Below, in pieces: positions 16,641 to 25,015 of a DNA stretch of 64,000 bases. The stretch is from SZAS-103 sp036496805. Its GTDB lineage: Bacteria; Pseudomonadota; Gammaproteobacteria; Xanthomonadales; Xanthomonadaceae. The DNA lies in contig DASXKN010000026.1 of NCBI GenBank assembly GCA_036496805.1, forward strand, positions 381,101-445,100, written 5' to 3'. The position numbers were made by a program, and so were the translations under genes. Below the pieces are notes generated by a model. That model ran no database searches. It had not been told where the DNA came from and saw only the letters and a program-made list of their open reading frames with translations. Each line of letters begins with the position of its first letter. Position 1 is the first letter of the stretch.

Positions 16641-17966
16641 TCACCGTTCGGCCAGCAGCGCCTCGACCTCGTCGATTTCTTTCGGCACGCCGCCGGTCAG
16701 CACCTCGTGTCCGGACTTCGTGACCAGCACGTCGTCCTCGATGCGCACGCCGATTCCCTGCCACTTCGCCGCCACGCCCTTGCTGCCGGGTGCGATGTAC
16801 AGGCCCGGTTCGATGGTGAAGACCATGCCCGGCTCGAGTTCGCGGAACTGGCCGCCGAGGCGGTACTCGCCGACGTCGTGCACGTCCAGGCCGATCCAGT
16901 GGCCGGTCTTGTGCATGTAGAAACGGCGGTAGTCGCCGTTTTCCAGGTTTTTCTCCAGCGTGCCCTTGAGCAGACCCAGGCGCAGCATGCCTTCGGTGAG
17001 TGTGGCCACCGCCGCGTTGTGGCCGGCGTCGTAGGGACGACCGGCACGCGCTTCGGCGAGCGCCGCGTTCTGCGCGTCGAGCACGAGCTGGTAGATCGCG
17101 CGCTGCTCCTTCGTGTAGCGGCCGCTGACCGGAAACGTGCGGGTGATGTCGGAGGCGTAGTTGCGGTACTCGGCGCCGGCGTCGATCAGCAGCAGCTCGC
17201 CGTCCTTCATCTGCGCGTTGTTGGCGATGTAGTGCAGCACGCAGGCATTGGCGCCGGCGCCGACGATCGACTCGTAGGCGACCTGCGCGTCGTTGCGGCG
17301 GAAGTGGTGGACGATCGCGGCCTCGATCTCGTACTCGTGCATGCCAGGTCGCGCCGTGCGCATGGCGATCACGTGCGCCTCGGCGGCGATCTGCGCGGCG
17401 CGCTTCATCAGTCGCAATTCGTCGCGGGTCTTGAACAGGCGCAGCTCGTGCAGGAAGTGTCCCAGTTCGAGGAACTCGTGCGGCGGCTGCGCGCCCTGCT
17501 TCACCTGCGCGCGCACGCGGTTGACCCAGCCGATCAGCTTGAGGTCGAAGTCGGTGTCGCGGCCGAAGTGGTAGTAGACGCGGGTGCGGCCTTCGAGCAG
17601 GCCGGGCAGGATGTCGTCGAGGTCGGCGATCGGGTAGGCATCGTCGAAACCGTAGCCGGCGACCGCGCCCTCGGTGCCCGCGCGCGGGCCGTCCCAGGCT
17701 TCGCGTGCCGGATCGCGTTCGCGACAGAACAGCAGGGCCTCGCCGTGCGCGCGGCCGGGCACGAGCACCAGCACCGCCTCGGGCTCGGGAAAACCGGTGA
17801 GGTACCAGAAGTCGCTGTCCTGGCGGTAGCCGTAGTGGGTGTCGTTGCTGCGGATGCGCGGCAGTGCGGCGGGCAGGACGACGATCGCGTTCTCGCCGAT
17901 CATGCGCATGAGCTGTCTGCGGCGGCGCGCGTGTTCGGACAACGGGCGGGTGACGAGCTGGTTCAT
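16641..17966 (-). CDS. pepP: Xaa-Pro aminopeptidase (aminopeptidase P)
   Basis: The 441-aa cytoplasmic M24 metallopeptidase removes N-terminal residues that precede proline. The N-terminal domain has 'RSNDTHYGYRQDSDFWYLTGF', typical of bacterial PepP. The catalytic domain shows Asp pairs in 'LIDAGAEYRNYASDITRTF', His in 'MHKTGHWIGLDVHDVG', and Glu in 'FTIEPGLYI' and 'GVRIEDDVLVT', with all metal ligands present. The start is the ATG at 17966. The frame stays open into an upstream repeat, which then reads as 'VRGEPVE' copies and is not part of the protein. The ygfB gene precedes it on the same strand, as in many gammaproteobacteria, but ubiH, the usual next gene, is absent; a permease follows instead. 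Confidence 0.93.
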   Translation of the reverse strand: MNQLVTRPLSEHARRRRQLMRMIGENAIVVLPAALPRIRSNDTHYGYRQDSDFWYLTGFPEPEAVLVLVPGRAHGEALLFCRERDPAREAWDGPRAGTEGAVAGYGFDDAYPIADLDDILPGLLEGRTRVYYHFGRDTDFDLKLIGWVNRVRAQVKQGAQPPHEFLELGHFLHELRLFKTRDELRLMKRAAQIAAEAHVIAMRTARPGMHEYEIEAAIVHHFRRNDAQVAYESIVGAGANACVLHYIANNAQMKDGELLLIDAGAEYRNYASDITRTFPVSGRYTKEQRAIYQLVLDAQNAALAEARAGRPYDAGHNAAVATLTEGMLRLGLLKGTLEKNLENGDYRRFYMHKTGHWIGLDVHDVGEYRLGGQFRELEPGMVFTIEPGLYIAPGSKGVAAKWQGIGVRIEDDVLVTKSGHEVLTGGVPKEIDEVEALLAER

Positions 17967-17993
17967 CGGGGCTTTCCGGTAGATCGTCCGTGG

Positions 17994-18067
17994 TTCGACA
18001 GGCTCACCACGAACGGAAAATTCGACAGGCTCACCACGAACAAAAATCGGATTGGCTCGCCACGAAC
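17994..18067. repeat. Three direct copies of a 21-base intergenic repeat
   Basis: TTCGACAGGCTCACCACGAAC occurs exactly at 17994-18014 and, less its last base, at 18021-18040 with the same final C at 18041. A degenerate third copy ends at 18067 (about 15 of 21 positions match). Periods are 27 and 26 bases. The array fills the ygfB-pepP gap and keeps several frames open, giving spurious peptides with 'RGEPVE'. Similar short repeats recur between genes in many proteobacteria (general knowledge). Whether it terminates or attenuates ygfB transcription before pepP is unknown. Confidence 0.85.
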
Positions 18068-18073
18068 TTGTAG

Positions 18074-18637
18074 TTAATGCGCCTTGCGGCGGCGCTGCGC
18101 GGCGCGCACGCAGTCGGCGTGGATCAGCAGGGGCACGACGCGCACGAATTCGACGATCTCGGCCAGCGCCTCCTCGTCGGATTCCGAATCCTCGCAACTC
18201 AGGTCCGAGGCGGCGATGCGGCCGATGTCCTGGAGCGCCTCGGTCGCTTCGGCCGACAGTGCGCCCGCCGGCGCCGCCGCCAGCCCGAAGCCGCCGAGGA
18301 AGCCGCGGCACCAGGCCAGCAGGGCGTCGACGCGATCGGAAATGGGCGCATCATCGGTGGGCAGCAGCAGTTCGAATCCGAAATCCTCCTCGGCGAACTG
18401 CGCCAGCGTGGCCACGCGCAGGCGGTCGATCTCGCCGCCGCGATCGGGCGTTTCATCGGCCTCGATCTGCAGGCGTTGCAGCCAGTCGCCGGCTTCCGCG
18501 CTGCCGCCGCCGGCGACATAGCCGCTCAGCGCGCCGTGGAGTTCGGAGGGATCGACCGCGATGGCGGCCGCGTGCAGGGCACGGCCCAGGTCGGCGGCGT
18601 CCGGCAGGTCGGGATCAGGCTGCTCGGAACCGTTCAT
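18074..18637 (-). CDS. ygfB: UPF0149 (YgfB/YecA) family protein
   Basis: The 187-aa acidic, helical cytosolic protein shows 'ELHGALSGYVAGG' near the N-terminus and 'LLAWCRGFLGGFGLA' in the middle, the signature stretches of the UPF0149 family. The C-terminal part 'EEALAEIVEFVRVVPLLIHAD' completes the usual layout. In gammaproteobacteria it commonly precedes pepP, as here. E. coli-type YgfB has no well-settled biochemical role. The start is the ATG at 18637 ('MNGSEQPDPDLPDAADL'). A minus-strand TACAAT at 18676-18681, about 40 bases upstream, may be its -10 element, back to back with the promoter of the divergent signalling gene. Confidence 0.88.
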   Translation of the reverse strand: MNGSEQPDPDLPDAADLGRALHAAAIAVDPSELHGALSGYVAGGGSAEAGDWLQRLQIEADETPDRGGEIDRLRVATLAQFAEEDFGFELLLPTDDAPISDRVDALLAWCRGFLGGFGLAAAPAGALSAEATEALQDIGRIAASDLSCEDSESDEEALAEIVEFVRVVPLLIHADCVRAAQRRRKAH

Positions 18638-18707
18638 GCTGGGCGCCGGTCGCGTGTGGAACGAGGCATGGCGGGATTGTATCAGCGCCGGCCGCGCGCC
18701 CGGCGTG

Positions 18708-18736
18708 TTGAGTCTCGCTGGTGCGCCGCCTACACT
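18708..18736 (+). promoter_or_regulatory. Sigma-70-type promoter for the propeller-GGDEF-EAL gene
   Basis: TTGAGT at 18708-18713 and TACACT at 18731-18736 are separated by 17 bases, a good match to a housekeeping promoter. It would start transcription near 18743, leaving about 65 bases of leader before the ATG at 18809. The minus-strand TACAAT for ygfB lies about 30 bases to the left, so the region is a compact divergent promoter. Confidence 0.55.
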
Positions 18737-18808
18737 CGGATGCAACGGAGGGGACCAGGTACCGTGCGATCGCAGCCACCAGGGGCCGTGCGGGACTCGC
18801 CCGGCTCC

Positions 18809-21800
18809 ATGAGTCGTCTTTTCCGGCGCGTACTTGCCTGCGGGTTCGCCCTGCTGCTTGCGCACGCCGCGTTCGCCGACGTCCGCGACTTCCGCTTCCA
18901 GCGCGTCACCGGCGAACACGGGCTGGTGCAGAACACGGTCAGCGCGCTGCTGCAGGACCGCGACGGCTACATCTGGGTCGGCACCCAGGGTGGCCTGCAC
19001 CGCTACGACGGCCAGGACTACAAGCTGTTCGTGCAGGCTTCCGACGACCCGTCGAGCCTGCCCGACAACTTCGTGACCGCGCTGACCGAAGGCACGCCAG
19101 GCACGCTGTGGGTGGGCACCAACAGCGCGTACGTCGCCGAACTGAACCTGGCGACCGGCAAGTTCCGGCGCCTGCTGCCGTCCGAACTGGATCATCCCGG
19201 CGAGCTGGGCAAGCGCGTGCTCGCCCTGTATTTCGATGCCGGACACGGGCTCTGGATCGCGACCGAAGGCGGCATCGACCTGCTCGATCCGGCGACCGGC
19301 CAGCGCCGCAGCATCCTGCGCCAGCCGCTCGCTGGCCCGAGTCGCGACAGCTACGGCTTCGCGAGCGATCCCAAGGGCGATCTCTGGGCGACGCTGCCCA
19401 GCGGCCTGTACCGGATCGATCCGGTGACGCTGACCACGCAGAAGGTCGCAGCCCCGACCGGCGTCGCCGACGTGGTGAGCGATCGCAAGGGCGGGCTATG
19501 GGTTTCCGCCGCAGACGGGCTGTACCGGCTGGAGCCTGGTTCAGGAAAACTCGAGCGCAGCGCGCTGTCGTTCGGCAACGGCAAGGACGCCGATTCGCCG
19601 CAGCGGATCGTGGTCGACGCGGACAACCGCCTGTGGCTCGCCACCCTGCGCAGCGGCCTGCTGCGCTTCGATCCCGCCAGCGGCAAGACGGTGTGGATCC
19701 GCGCCAACAGCGCGCAGGAAGACACCCTGCCGGAGGACCAGGTCAACATCCTGCTAATCGATCGCTCCGGCCTGCTCTGGGTGGGCACGTTCACCGATGG
19801 CGTGGTGGCAACGGACCCCGAAGGATCGCGCTTCGCCTTCATCACCGACGCGAATCCCGGACACGCGCAGCGCTACACCAACAGCGTCCGCTCCCTGTAC
19901 CAGTCGGCCGACGGCGCATTGTGGGTGGGCACCGACGGCGACGGCGTGAAGCGCTACGACCTCGGCGCGGACCGCTTCACCGGCTTCAGTGATGCCCTGC
20001 ACGCGGCGATGCCGGCGGAGCTGGCGAGTTCCGACATCCGGGTCTATGCGGTGCAGCCGGCCACGGACGGCGCCCTCTGGCTCGGCACCAACCTCGGGCT
20101 CTACTGGCTCGACCCCGCGCACGGTCGCGCACGCGCGCAGCCGTTGGAGATCGACGGCGCCGATGCCGGGAAAGCGCAGCCGCTGAATGTGCGCTCCCTG
20201 CTCAAGGCGGCCGCTGGCGGCCTGTGGGTCGGCACCCAGAACCATGGCCTGCTCGAGCTCGATGCCGCCGGCAAACCCGTGCTGCACATCGACGCCGGCG
20301 GCAAGGGCCTGAGCAATGCGACGGTCAACTGCCTGTATTCGGATGCGCGCGGCATGTTGTGGATCGGCACCATGGACGGGCTCGACCGCCGCGACGCCGG
20401 CGGCAGGATCAGCCACTTCCTCAACGATCCGCACAACGCCGCCACCCTTTCGGGCAACCGCGTGCGCGCGATCGTGCCTGCGCGCGATGGCAGCCTCTGG
20501 ATCGGCACGCACTCCGGGCTCAACCGGCTGCGCATGGCGGCGAACGGCAGCGTCACCATCAGGCGTTACCCGGTCGGCAACGATCCCGATCACCCCGACA
20601 CCGTCTACGGCGTCGTCGAGGACGCCCACGGTCGCCTCTGGGTCAGCAGCAACAACGGCCTGCTGCGACTGGATCCGGCCAGCGGCGCCATCCGCCGCTT
20701 CACGCCCAACGACGGCCTGCAGAACCTGGAGTTCAACGGCGGCGCCTACCTGCATCTCGCCGACGGACGCATCGCATTCGGCGGTATCCGCGGGCTCAAC
20801 GTATTCGACCCTTCGCGGATCACCGACAACCTCTACGCCCCGCCGGTGGTGCTGACCGGCACGCGCATCGGTTCCGACCCGACCGACCGCGTCGGCCTGG
20901 TCGCACCGTCCGCGCTGCGTTTCCGAGCGCTCGACGGCGTGCTGCGCCTGCGCTTTTCCGCGCTCGATTTCGCCAATCCCTCCGGCATCGTCTATCGCTA
21001 TCGGCTGGAAGGCTTCGACAAGGACTGGATCGACGCCGGCCAGCGTCCGGATGCGACCTACACCAACCTCGATGCCGGCGACTACACCTTCCACGCGCAG
21101 GCCACCAACGGCGACGGCCAGTGGAGCCACAACGAGCTGCGCATCCCGATCACGGTCGTGCCGCCGTGGTGGGACAGCGTGCCGGCGCACATCGTCTACG
21201 TCCTGCTCGTGGTCGGGGCGTTCGCCGTCGCCTGGCGCATCCTGCAACAGCGCCACCGTCGCGAGGCGGCCTTCAGCCAGGCGATCGAGCGCCGCGAGCA
21301 GCAGTTGAAGATGGCGCTGTGGGGTTCCGGCGACGACTACTGGGATCTCGACCTGACCACGTCCAGCCTGCGTCGCTCGACCGCCGGCAACGCCGCGCCC
21401 TACGGCGGCGGCATCGATCCGATCCCGCTCGCGCAATGGCGCAACGAGGTGCTGCATCCGGACGACGTGTTCGACGTCGAGGAACGCCTCGACCGCCACC
21501 TGCGCGGCGAGGTCGACCACTTCGAGAGCGAACACCGCGTGCGCCATCCGCGCAGCGGGGAGTGGGTCACCATCCTCGCGCGCGGCAAGGTGGTCGAGCG
21601 CGACCTCGACGGCAAGCCCCTGCGCATCTCCGGCACCGCGCGCGACGTCTCGCAGACCCAGCACCAGGAGCGCGAGCGCCTGATCGCCGGCGAGGTGCTC
21701 AGCAGCATGTCCGAGGCGGTCAGCGTGATCGACCTCGCGTATCGCTTCGTATCGGTCAACCGCGCCTTCACCCTGATGACTGGCTACACCGAGGAAGAGA

Positions 21801-23380
21801 TCACCGGCCAGAATGCGTCGGTCCTCGACAGCTCCCAGCACGCGCCGGAGTTCTACCGCGAGATGCGCGAGACGATGGAGCTGACCGGTCGCTGGTCGGG
21901 CGAGATGTGGCAGCGGCGCAAGGACGGCGAAGAATTCCTGTGCGCGATCGAGGCGGTCGAGGTGCTCGAGTCGAACGGCCAGCGGGGGCATTTCGTGGCC
22001 GTCCTCAACGACATCACCGAGAAGAAGCGCGCCGAGCAGGAGCTGCGCTACCTCGCCAACTTCGACACCCTCACCGGCCTGCCCAACCGCGCCCTGCTGT
22101 CCGAGCGCCTCGCCCGCGCGATCGTGCGCGCGCGCCGCCACGACACCATGGTCGCGGTGCTGTTCCTCGACCTCGACCGCTTCAAGGAGATCAACGACTC
22201 GCTCGGCCACACCGCCGGCGACCGCATCCTCAAGGCCGTGGCGTCGCGCCTGCAGGCGACCACCAGCCCGACCGATACGGTCTCGCGCCTGGGCGGCGAC
22301 GAGTTCACCGTGGTCGTCGAGGACATCGCTTCCGACGAGGCCGCCTACCAGGTCGCGCGCAACATCCTGGCCGCGTTCGGACGGCCGCTGATCGTCGACG
22401 AACGCAGCGAGGTCACGATCACGCCGTCGATCGGCATCAGCCTCTATCCCGCGCACGGGCTGGCCCCCACCGACCTGCTCAAGCACGCCGACACCGCGAT
22501 GTACCAGGCCAAGGCGATCGGCCGCAACACCTACCTCGCCTACACCGAGTCGATGGAGACCCAGACCCGCCAGCGCGCCAACATCACCGCCGCGCTGCGC
22601 CGCGCGGTCGACCGCAACGAGTTCCAGTTGCTCTACCAGCCGCGGCTGTCGCTGGCGCGCGGACGCATCAGCGGCGTCGAGGCCCTGCTGCGCTGGCACA
22701 GCGAGGAGCTGGGCGAGATGATGCCGGGCGACTTCATCCCGATCGCCGAGGAAACCGGGATGATCGTGCGCATCGGCGAATGGGCGCTGCGCGAGGCCTG
22801 CAAGACCCTGGCGCTGTGGCAGCGCGAAGGACTGACCGACGTGCGTATCGCGGTCAACGTCTCGGTGCTGCAACTGCTGCGCGGCAACCTGCCGCAACTG
22901 ATCACCCATATCCTCGCCGAATCCGGCGCGCCGCCGTCCTGCCTGGAGCTCGAGCTCACCGAAACCATGATCATGGCCAACGCAGCCGAGACCCGCAGCA
23001 TCTTCGACAAGCTGCGCGACATGGGCCTGTCGCTGGCGATCGACGACTTCGGCACCGGCTACTCCTCGCTGGTCTACCTCAAGCAGTTGCCGATCGACAT
23101 GCTCAAGATCGACAAGGAGTTCATCTCCGACCTCACCAGCGACCCGGACGACGAGGCGATCACGACCACGATCATCACCATGGCCCATTCGCTGGGCCTG
23201 ACCGTGATCGCCGAGGGCGTGGAGTCGCAGGACCAGCTCGACTTCCTGCGCGAGCACGCCTGCGACGAGATCCAGGGTTACTGGCTGTCGCAGCCGCTGA
23301 GCGAGCCGCACTGCCGGACCTTCATCCATAGCTGGCACCACACCACGCCGCGCCCCGCGGCGGTGCCGGCGGCGTCCTGA
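18809..23380 (+). CDS. Membrane sensor with two-component propeller, PAS, GGDEF and EAL domains
   Basis: The 1523-aa protein has a signal peptide (residues 1-22, ending 'HAAFA') and a long periplasmic two-component-regulator beta-propeller. Repeated 'DGYIWVGTQGGLHRYD', 'LWVGTNSAYV' and 'MLWIGTMDGLDRRD' units run to about residue 690, followed by a Y_Y_Y immunoglobulin-like domain. One transmembrane helix lies at about 794-812. Two PAS modules (about 830-950 and 960-1075), a GGDEF domain with intact 'RLGGDEF' (1162-1166) and an EAL domain follow. EAL is at 1291-1293, with 'NVSVLQL', 'LELTETM', 'DDFGTGYSSL', 'KIDKEF' and 'EGVES' all conserved. Both cyclic-di-GMP synthesis and hydrolysis look possible. 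The start was chosen by the signal peptide; the frame upstream antisense to ygfB is not coding. Confidence 0.92.
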   Translation: MSRLFRRVLACGFALLLAHAAFADVRDFRFQRVTGEHGLVQNTVSALLQDRDGYIWVGTQGGLHRYDGQDYKLFVQASDDPSSLPDNFVTALTEGTPGTLWVGTNSAYVAELNLATGKFRRLLPSELDHPGELGKRVLALYFDAGHGLWIATEGGIDLLDPATGQRRSILRQPLAGPSRDSYGFASDPKGDLWATLPSGLYRIDPVTLTTQKVAAPTGVADVVSDRKGGLWVSAADGLYRLEPGSGKLERSALSFGNGKDADSPQRIVVDADNRLWLATLRSGLLRFDPASGKTVWIRANSAQEDTLPEDQVNILLIDRSGLLWVGTFTDGVVATDPEGSRFAFITDANPGHAQRYTNSVRSLYQSADGALWVGTDGDGVKRYDLGADRFTGFSDALHAAMPAELASSDIRVYAVQPATDGALWLGTNLGLYWLDPAHGRARAQPLEIDGADAGKAQPLNVRSLLKAAAGGLWVGTQNHGLLELDAAGKPVLHIDAGGKGLSNATVNCLYSDARGMLWIGTMDGLDRRDAGGRISHFLNDPHNAATLSGNRVRAIVPARDGSLWIGTHSGLNRLRMAANGSVTIRRYPVGNDPDHPDTVYGVVEDAHGRLWVSSNNGLLRLDPASGAIRRFTPNDGLQNLEFNGGAYLHLADGRIAFGGIRGLNVFDPSRITDNLYAPPVVLTGTRIGSDPTDRVGLVAPSALRFRALDGVLRLRFSALDFANPSGIVYRYRLEGFDKDWIDAGQRPDATYTNLDAGDYTFHAQATNGDGQWSHNELRIPITVVPPWWDSVPAHIVYVLLVVGAFAVAWRILQQRHRREAAFSQAIERREQQLKMALWGSGDDYWDLDLTTSSLRRSTAGNAAPYGGGIDPIPLAQWRNEVLHPDDVFDVEERLDRHLRGEVDHFESEHRVRHPRSGEWVTILARGKVVERDLDGKPLRISGTARDVSQTQHQERERLIAGEVLSSMSEAVSVIDLAYRFVSVNRAFTLMTGYTEEEITGQNASVLDSSQHAPEFYREMRETMELTGRWSGEMWQRRKDGEEFLCAIEAVEVLESNGQRGHFVAVLNDITEKKRAEQELRYLANFDTLTGLPNRALLSERLARAIVRARRHDTMVAVLFLDLDRFKEINDSLGHTAGDRILKAVASRLQATTSPTDTVSRLGGDEFTVVVEDIASDEAAYQVARNILAAFGRPLIVDERSEVTITPSIGISLYPAHGLAPTDLLKHADTAMYQAKAIGRNTYLAYTESMETQTRQRANITAALRRAVDRNEFQLLYQPRLSLARGRISGVEALLRWHSEELGEMMPGDFIPIAEETGMIVRIGEWALREACKTLALWQREGLTDVRIAVNVSVLQLLRGNLPQLITHILAESGAPPSCLELELTETMIMANAAETRSIFDKLRDMGLSLAIDDFGTGYSSLVYLKQLPIDMLKIDKEFISDLTSDPDDEAITTTIITMAHSLGLTVIAEGVESQDQLDFLREHACDEIQGYWLSQPLSEPHCRTFIHSWHHTTPRPAAVPAAS

Positions 23381-23386
23381 ACGACG

Positions 23387-23434
23387 CCGTATTGACCGCC
23401 CCGTATTGACCGACCCCCGGCGCGCGCCTATCGT
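23387..23434 (+). promoter_or_regulatory. Promoter with duplicated -35 before zapA operon; possibly leaderless start
   Basis: CCGTATTGACCG occurs twice (23387-23398 and 23401-23412), giving two TTGACC boxes. The second (23406-23411) is 17 bases from TATCGT (23429-23434). Transcription would begin near 23441, only about three bases before the ATG at 23444. No Shine-Dalgarno sequence precedes that ATG, which fits a leaderless mRNA (inference). Confidence 0.5.
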
Positions 23435-23443
23435 GGTCCCCGC

Positions 23444-23665
23444 ATGGGGACCCACGATGTCATCGAACAATTCCACGAGCTGGCCGGCAAGGTCGAGCGG
23501 CTCACCGAGCTGTGCCGGCAGTTGTCCGAGGAAAACCGCCTGCTGCGGCTGAGCCAGGACCAGTTGATCGGCGAGCGCGCGCAACTGCTGACCCGCAACG
23601 AGCAGGCGCGTTCGCGCGTCGAGGCGATGATCCACCGCCTGAAGTCCATGGAGCACAACGCGTGA
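23444..23665 (+). CDS. TIGR02449-type small coiled-coil protein
   Basis: This 73-aa, highly charged, fully helical protein begins 'MGTHDVIEQFHELAGKVERL'. Leu/Ile heptads run through 'LTELCRQLSEENRLLRLSQD' to the end, so it should form a coiled coil. Size, sequence style and position directly before zapA match the TIGR02449 family of small gammaproteobacterial proteins, sometimes compared with ZapB. A role at the division septum is inferred from the neighbour. Its TGA overlaps the GTG start of zapA (GTGA), so the two are translationally coupled. No ribosome-binding site is visible, in line with a possible leaderless transcript. Confidence 0.82.
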   Translation: MGTHDVIEQFHELAGKVERLTELCRQLSEENRLLRLSQDQLIGERAQLLTRNEQARSRVEAMIHRLKSMEHNA

Positions 23666-23976
23666 GCGAGCCGGTCACCGTACGCATCCTCGACCGCGAT
23701 TACCTGATCGCCTGCGAACCAGCCGAGCGCGAGGGGCTGGTCGCGGCCGCGCACCTGCTCGACGGACGCATGCGCGACATCCGCGGCGGCAACCGCATGG
23801 CGGCGATCGACCGCATCGCGGTGATGGCCGCACTCAACCTCGCCCACGAGCTGCTGCAGAGCCGGCAGGTCACCGAGCAGCGCGACCAGCAGATCGCGCG
23901 CACGCTCGGCGAACTCAACCGCAAACTCGACGGCCTGCTCGCCGACGCGCACACACGCCACCACGAGCGCGCATAG
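23662..23976 (+). CDS. zapA: Cell division protein ZapA
   Basis: The 104-aa ZapA-family protein is a cytosolic FtsZ-ring bundling factor. It has an N-terminal globular part, 'SEPVTVRILDRDYLIACEPA' and 'LVAAAHLLDGRMRDIRG', and a C-terminal coiled coil 'LAHELLQSRQVTEQRDQQIA'. The start is a GTG at 23662 overlapping the previous stop; an in-frame upstream extension would run through the coiled-coil gene and is rejected. Length equals the family norm. It is followed by the 6S RNA gene and 5-formyl-THF cyclo-ligase, the classic gammaproteobacterial order. Confidence 0.93.
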   Translation: MSEPVTVRILDRDYLIACEPAEREGLVAAAHLLDGRMRDIRGGNRMAAIDRIAVMAALNLAHELLQSRQVTEQRDQQIARTLGELNRKLDGLLADAHTRHHERA

Positions 23977-24124
23977 GGGTTCTTCGCGGAACGGCGTTGC
24001 CTCCCCGCTCGGGGATGGATCATCCGCGCAACGCAGGTTGCGGCGCGTGCGGCCAACCATCGTCGCGATCTGGTTTGCCGTCGCAGGGGTCGCGCCAATT
24101 AACCTCGTCCTTCGTCCGCGCGGC

Positions 24125-24130
24125 TATACT
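24125..24130 (+). promoter_or_regulatory. -10 element of the 6S RNA gene
   Basis: TATACT sits 6 bases before the predicted 6S RNA 5' end near 24137. No strong -35 is visible (the region 24099-24108 reads TTAACCTCGT), so recognition may depend mainly on the -10 box. Confidence 0.5.
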
Positions 24131-24136
24131 TTCCAC

Positions 24137-24322
24137 GCATCCTCTGCCGTGAACGACAGCCCGCGCCTACATTTACCTTGACCCATAATGCGACCCCGGA
24201 AACCGGCTGATGAAGCGGTGCGCAAGTCCGCCACGAGCGGAAAGCCTGATGCCTCACAACCCGCTTCCACCTGATCCCTTGGATCAAGGTCGTTGCGCGG
24301 ACATCGTCATGGCGGAGGATGT
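24137..24322 (+). ncRNA. ssrS: 6S RNA
   Basis: This regulatory RNA of about 186 nt binds the sigma-70 RNA polymerase holoenzyme by mimicking an open promoter. The ends pair: CATCCTCTGCCGTGA (24138-24152) with TCATGGCGGAGGATG (24307-24321), 15 consecutive pairs including two G-U wobbles. A second long-range helix joins ACCTTGA (24175-24181) and TCAAGGT (24284-24290). The middle is largely unpaired, as expected for the central bubble. Position between zapA and the 5-formyl-THF cyclo-ligase gene is the conserved gammaproteobacterial locus. The exact ends are estimated from the closing stem. Confidence 0.88.
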
Positions 24323-24342
24323 ACTTCCCTTCGGGGCGCGCG

Positions 24343-24921
24343 ATGGCTGACCCCCGCGAACTGCGCCGCCTGCTTCGAGAACGTCGCGCGCAGATGTCCC
24401 CCGCCGAACGGATCGCGGCCGCGTTGTCGCTCGCCTCGCGGCTGTTGCAGATGTCGGCCGTGCGCGAGGCACGACGGATCGCCGGCTACTGGGCCGTCGG
24501 CGGCGAGATCCCGCTGCATGGCCTGATGACCGCGCTGCCGCGGGAGGTGGATTACTGCCTGCCGGTGCTGCAATCCGGACGCCTGCTGCGCTTCGCGCCT
24601 TGGCGCGTCGGCGATCCGATCGTCCCCAACCGTTTCGGAATCCCCGAGCCAACCGAAGCGACCGAGGCGTTGTCCCCCCACGAAGTCGATGCAGTGATCC
24701 TGCCTCTGCTGGGCTTCACCCGCGCCGGCGATCGCATCGGCACCGGCGGCGGCTGGTATGACCGCAGCTTCGCCTTCCGCAAGCGCTCCGCCGCGCCGCC
24801 CCTGCTGATCGGCGTCGGTTACGCCTGCCAGCAGGTCGACGAGGGCTGGACGCCGCAGGCCTGGGATGTTCCGCTCGACGCCATCGTCACCGAGCGCGAG
24901 TCGATCGCCTGCCCGCGCTAG
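24343..24921 (+). CDS. 5-formyltetrahydrofolate cyclo-ligase
   Basis: The 192-aa cytosolic enzyme converts 5-formyl-THF to 5,10-methenyl-THF with ATP. 'LRRLLRERRAQMSPAERIAA' is the usual basic N-terminus. 'YWAVGGEIPLHGLM' follows, and 'LPLLGFTRAGDRIGTGGGWYDRSF' holds the nucleotide/folate-binding GxGGGxYDR signature. I chose the ATG at 24343 by homology; an upstream in-frame ATG at 24319 falls within the 3' arm of 6S RNA. In E. coli this gene (ygfA/fau) is co-transcribed with ssrS and zapA is nearby, as here. Confidence 0.92.
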   Translation: MADPRELRRLLRERRAQMSPAERIAAALSLASRLLQMSAVREARRIAGYWAVGGEIPLHGLMTALPREVDYCLPVLQSGRLLRFAPWRVGDPIVPNRFGIPEPTEATEALSPHEVDAVILPLLGFTRAGDRIGTGGGWYDRSFAFRKRSAAPPLLIGVGYACQQVDEGWTPQAWDVPLDAIVTERESIACPR

Positions 24922-25015
24922 CGACGGGCAAGGCATCCGGGTAAATTCCCCGTTCCGCGCGCATGATGCACGGGCCCCGCCTACACCCCGGCTCCTCCGA
25001 CAATCTTTTTGCCCG

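Noticed and set aside
18638..19246. N-terminal extension of the ygfB frame to 19246
   Set aside because: The extension is antisense to the propeller gene and its promoter, while the ATG at 18637 gives the normal family length.
19754..23656. Very long minus-strand open frame (about 1300 codons) opposite the GGDEF-EAL gene
   Set aside because: It is antisense to a gene with intact catalytic motifs. The peptide is rich in Arg, Ala, His and Gly without domains; such frames are common in high-GC DNA.
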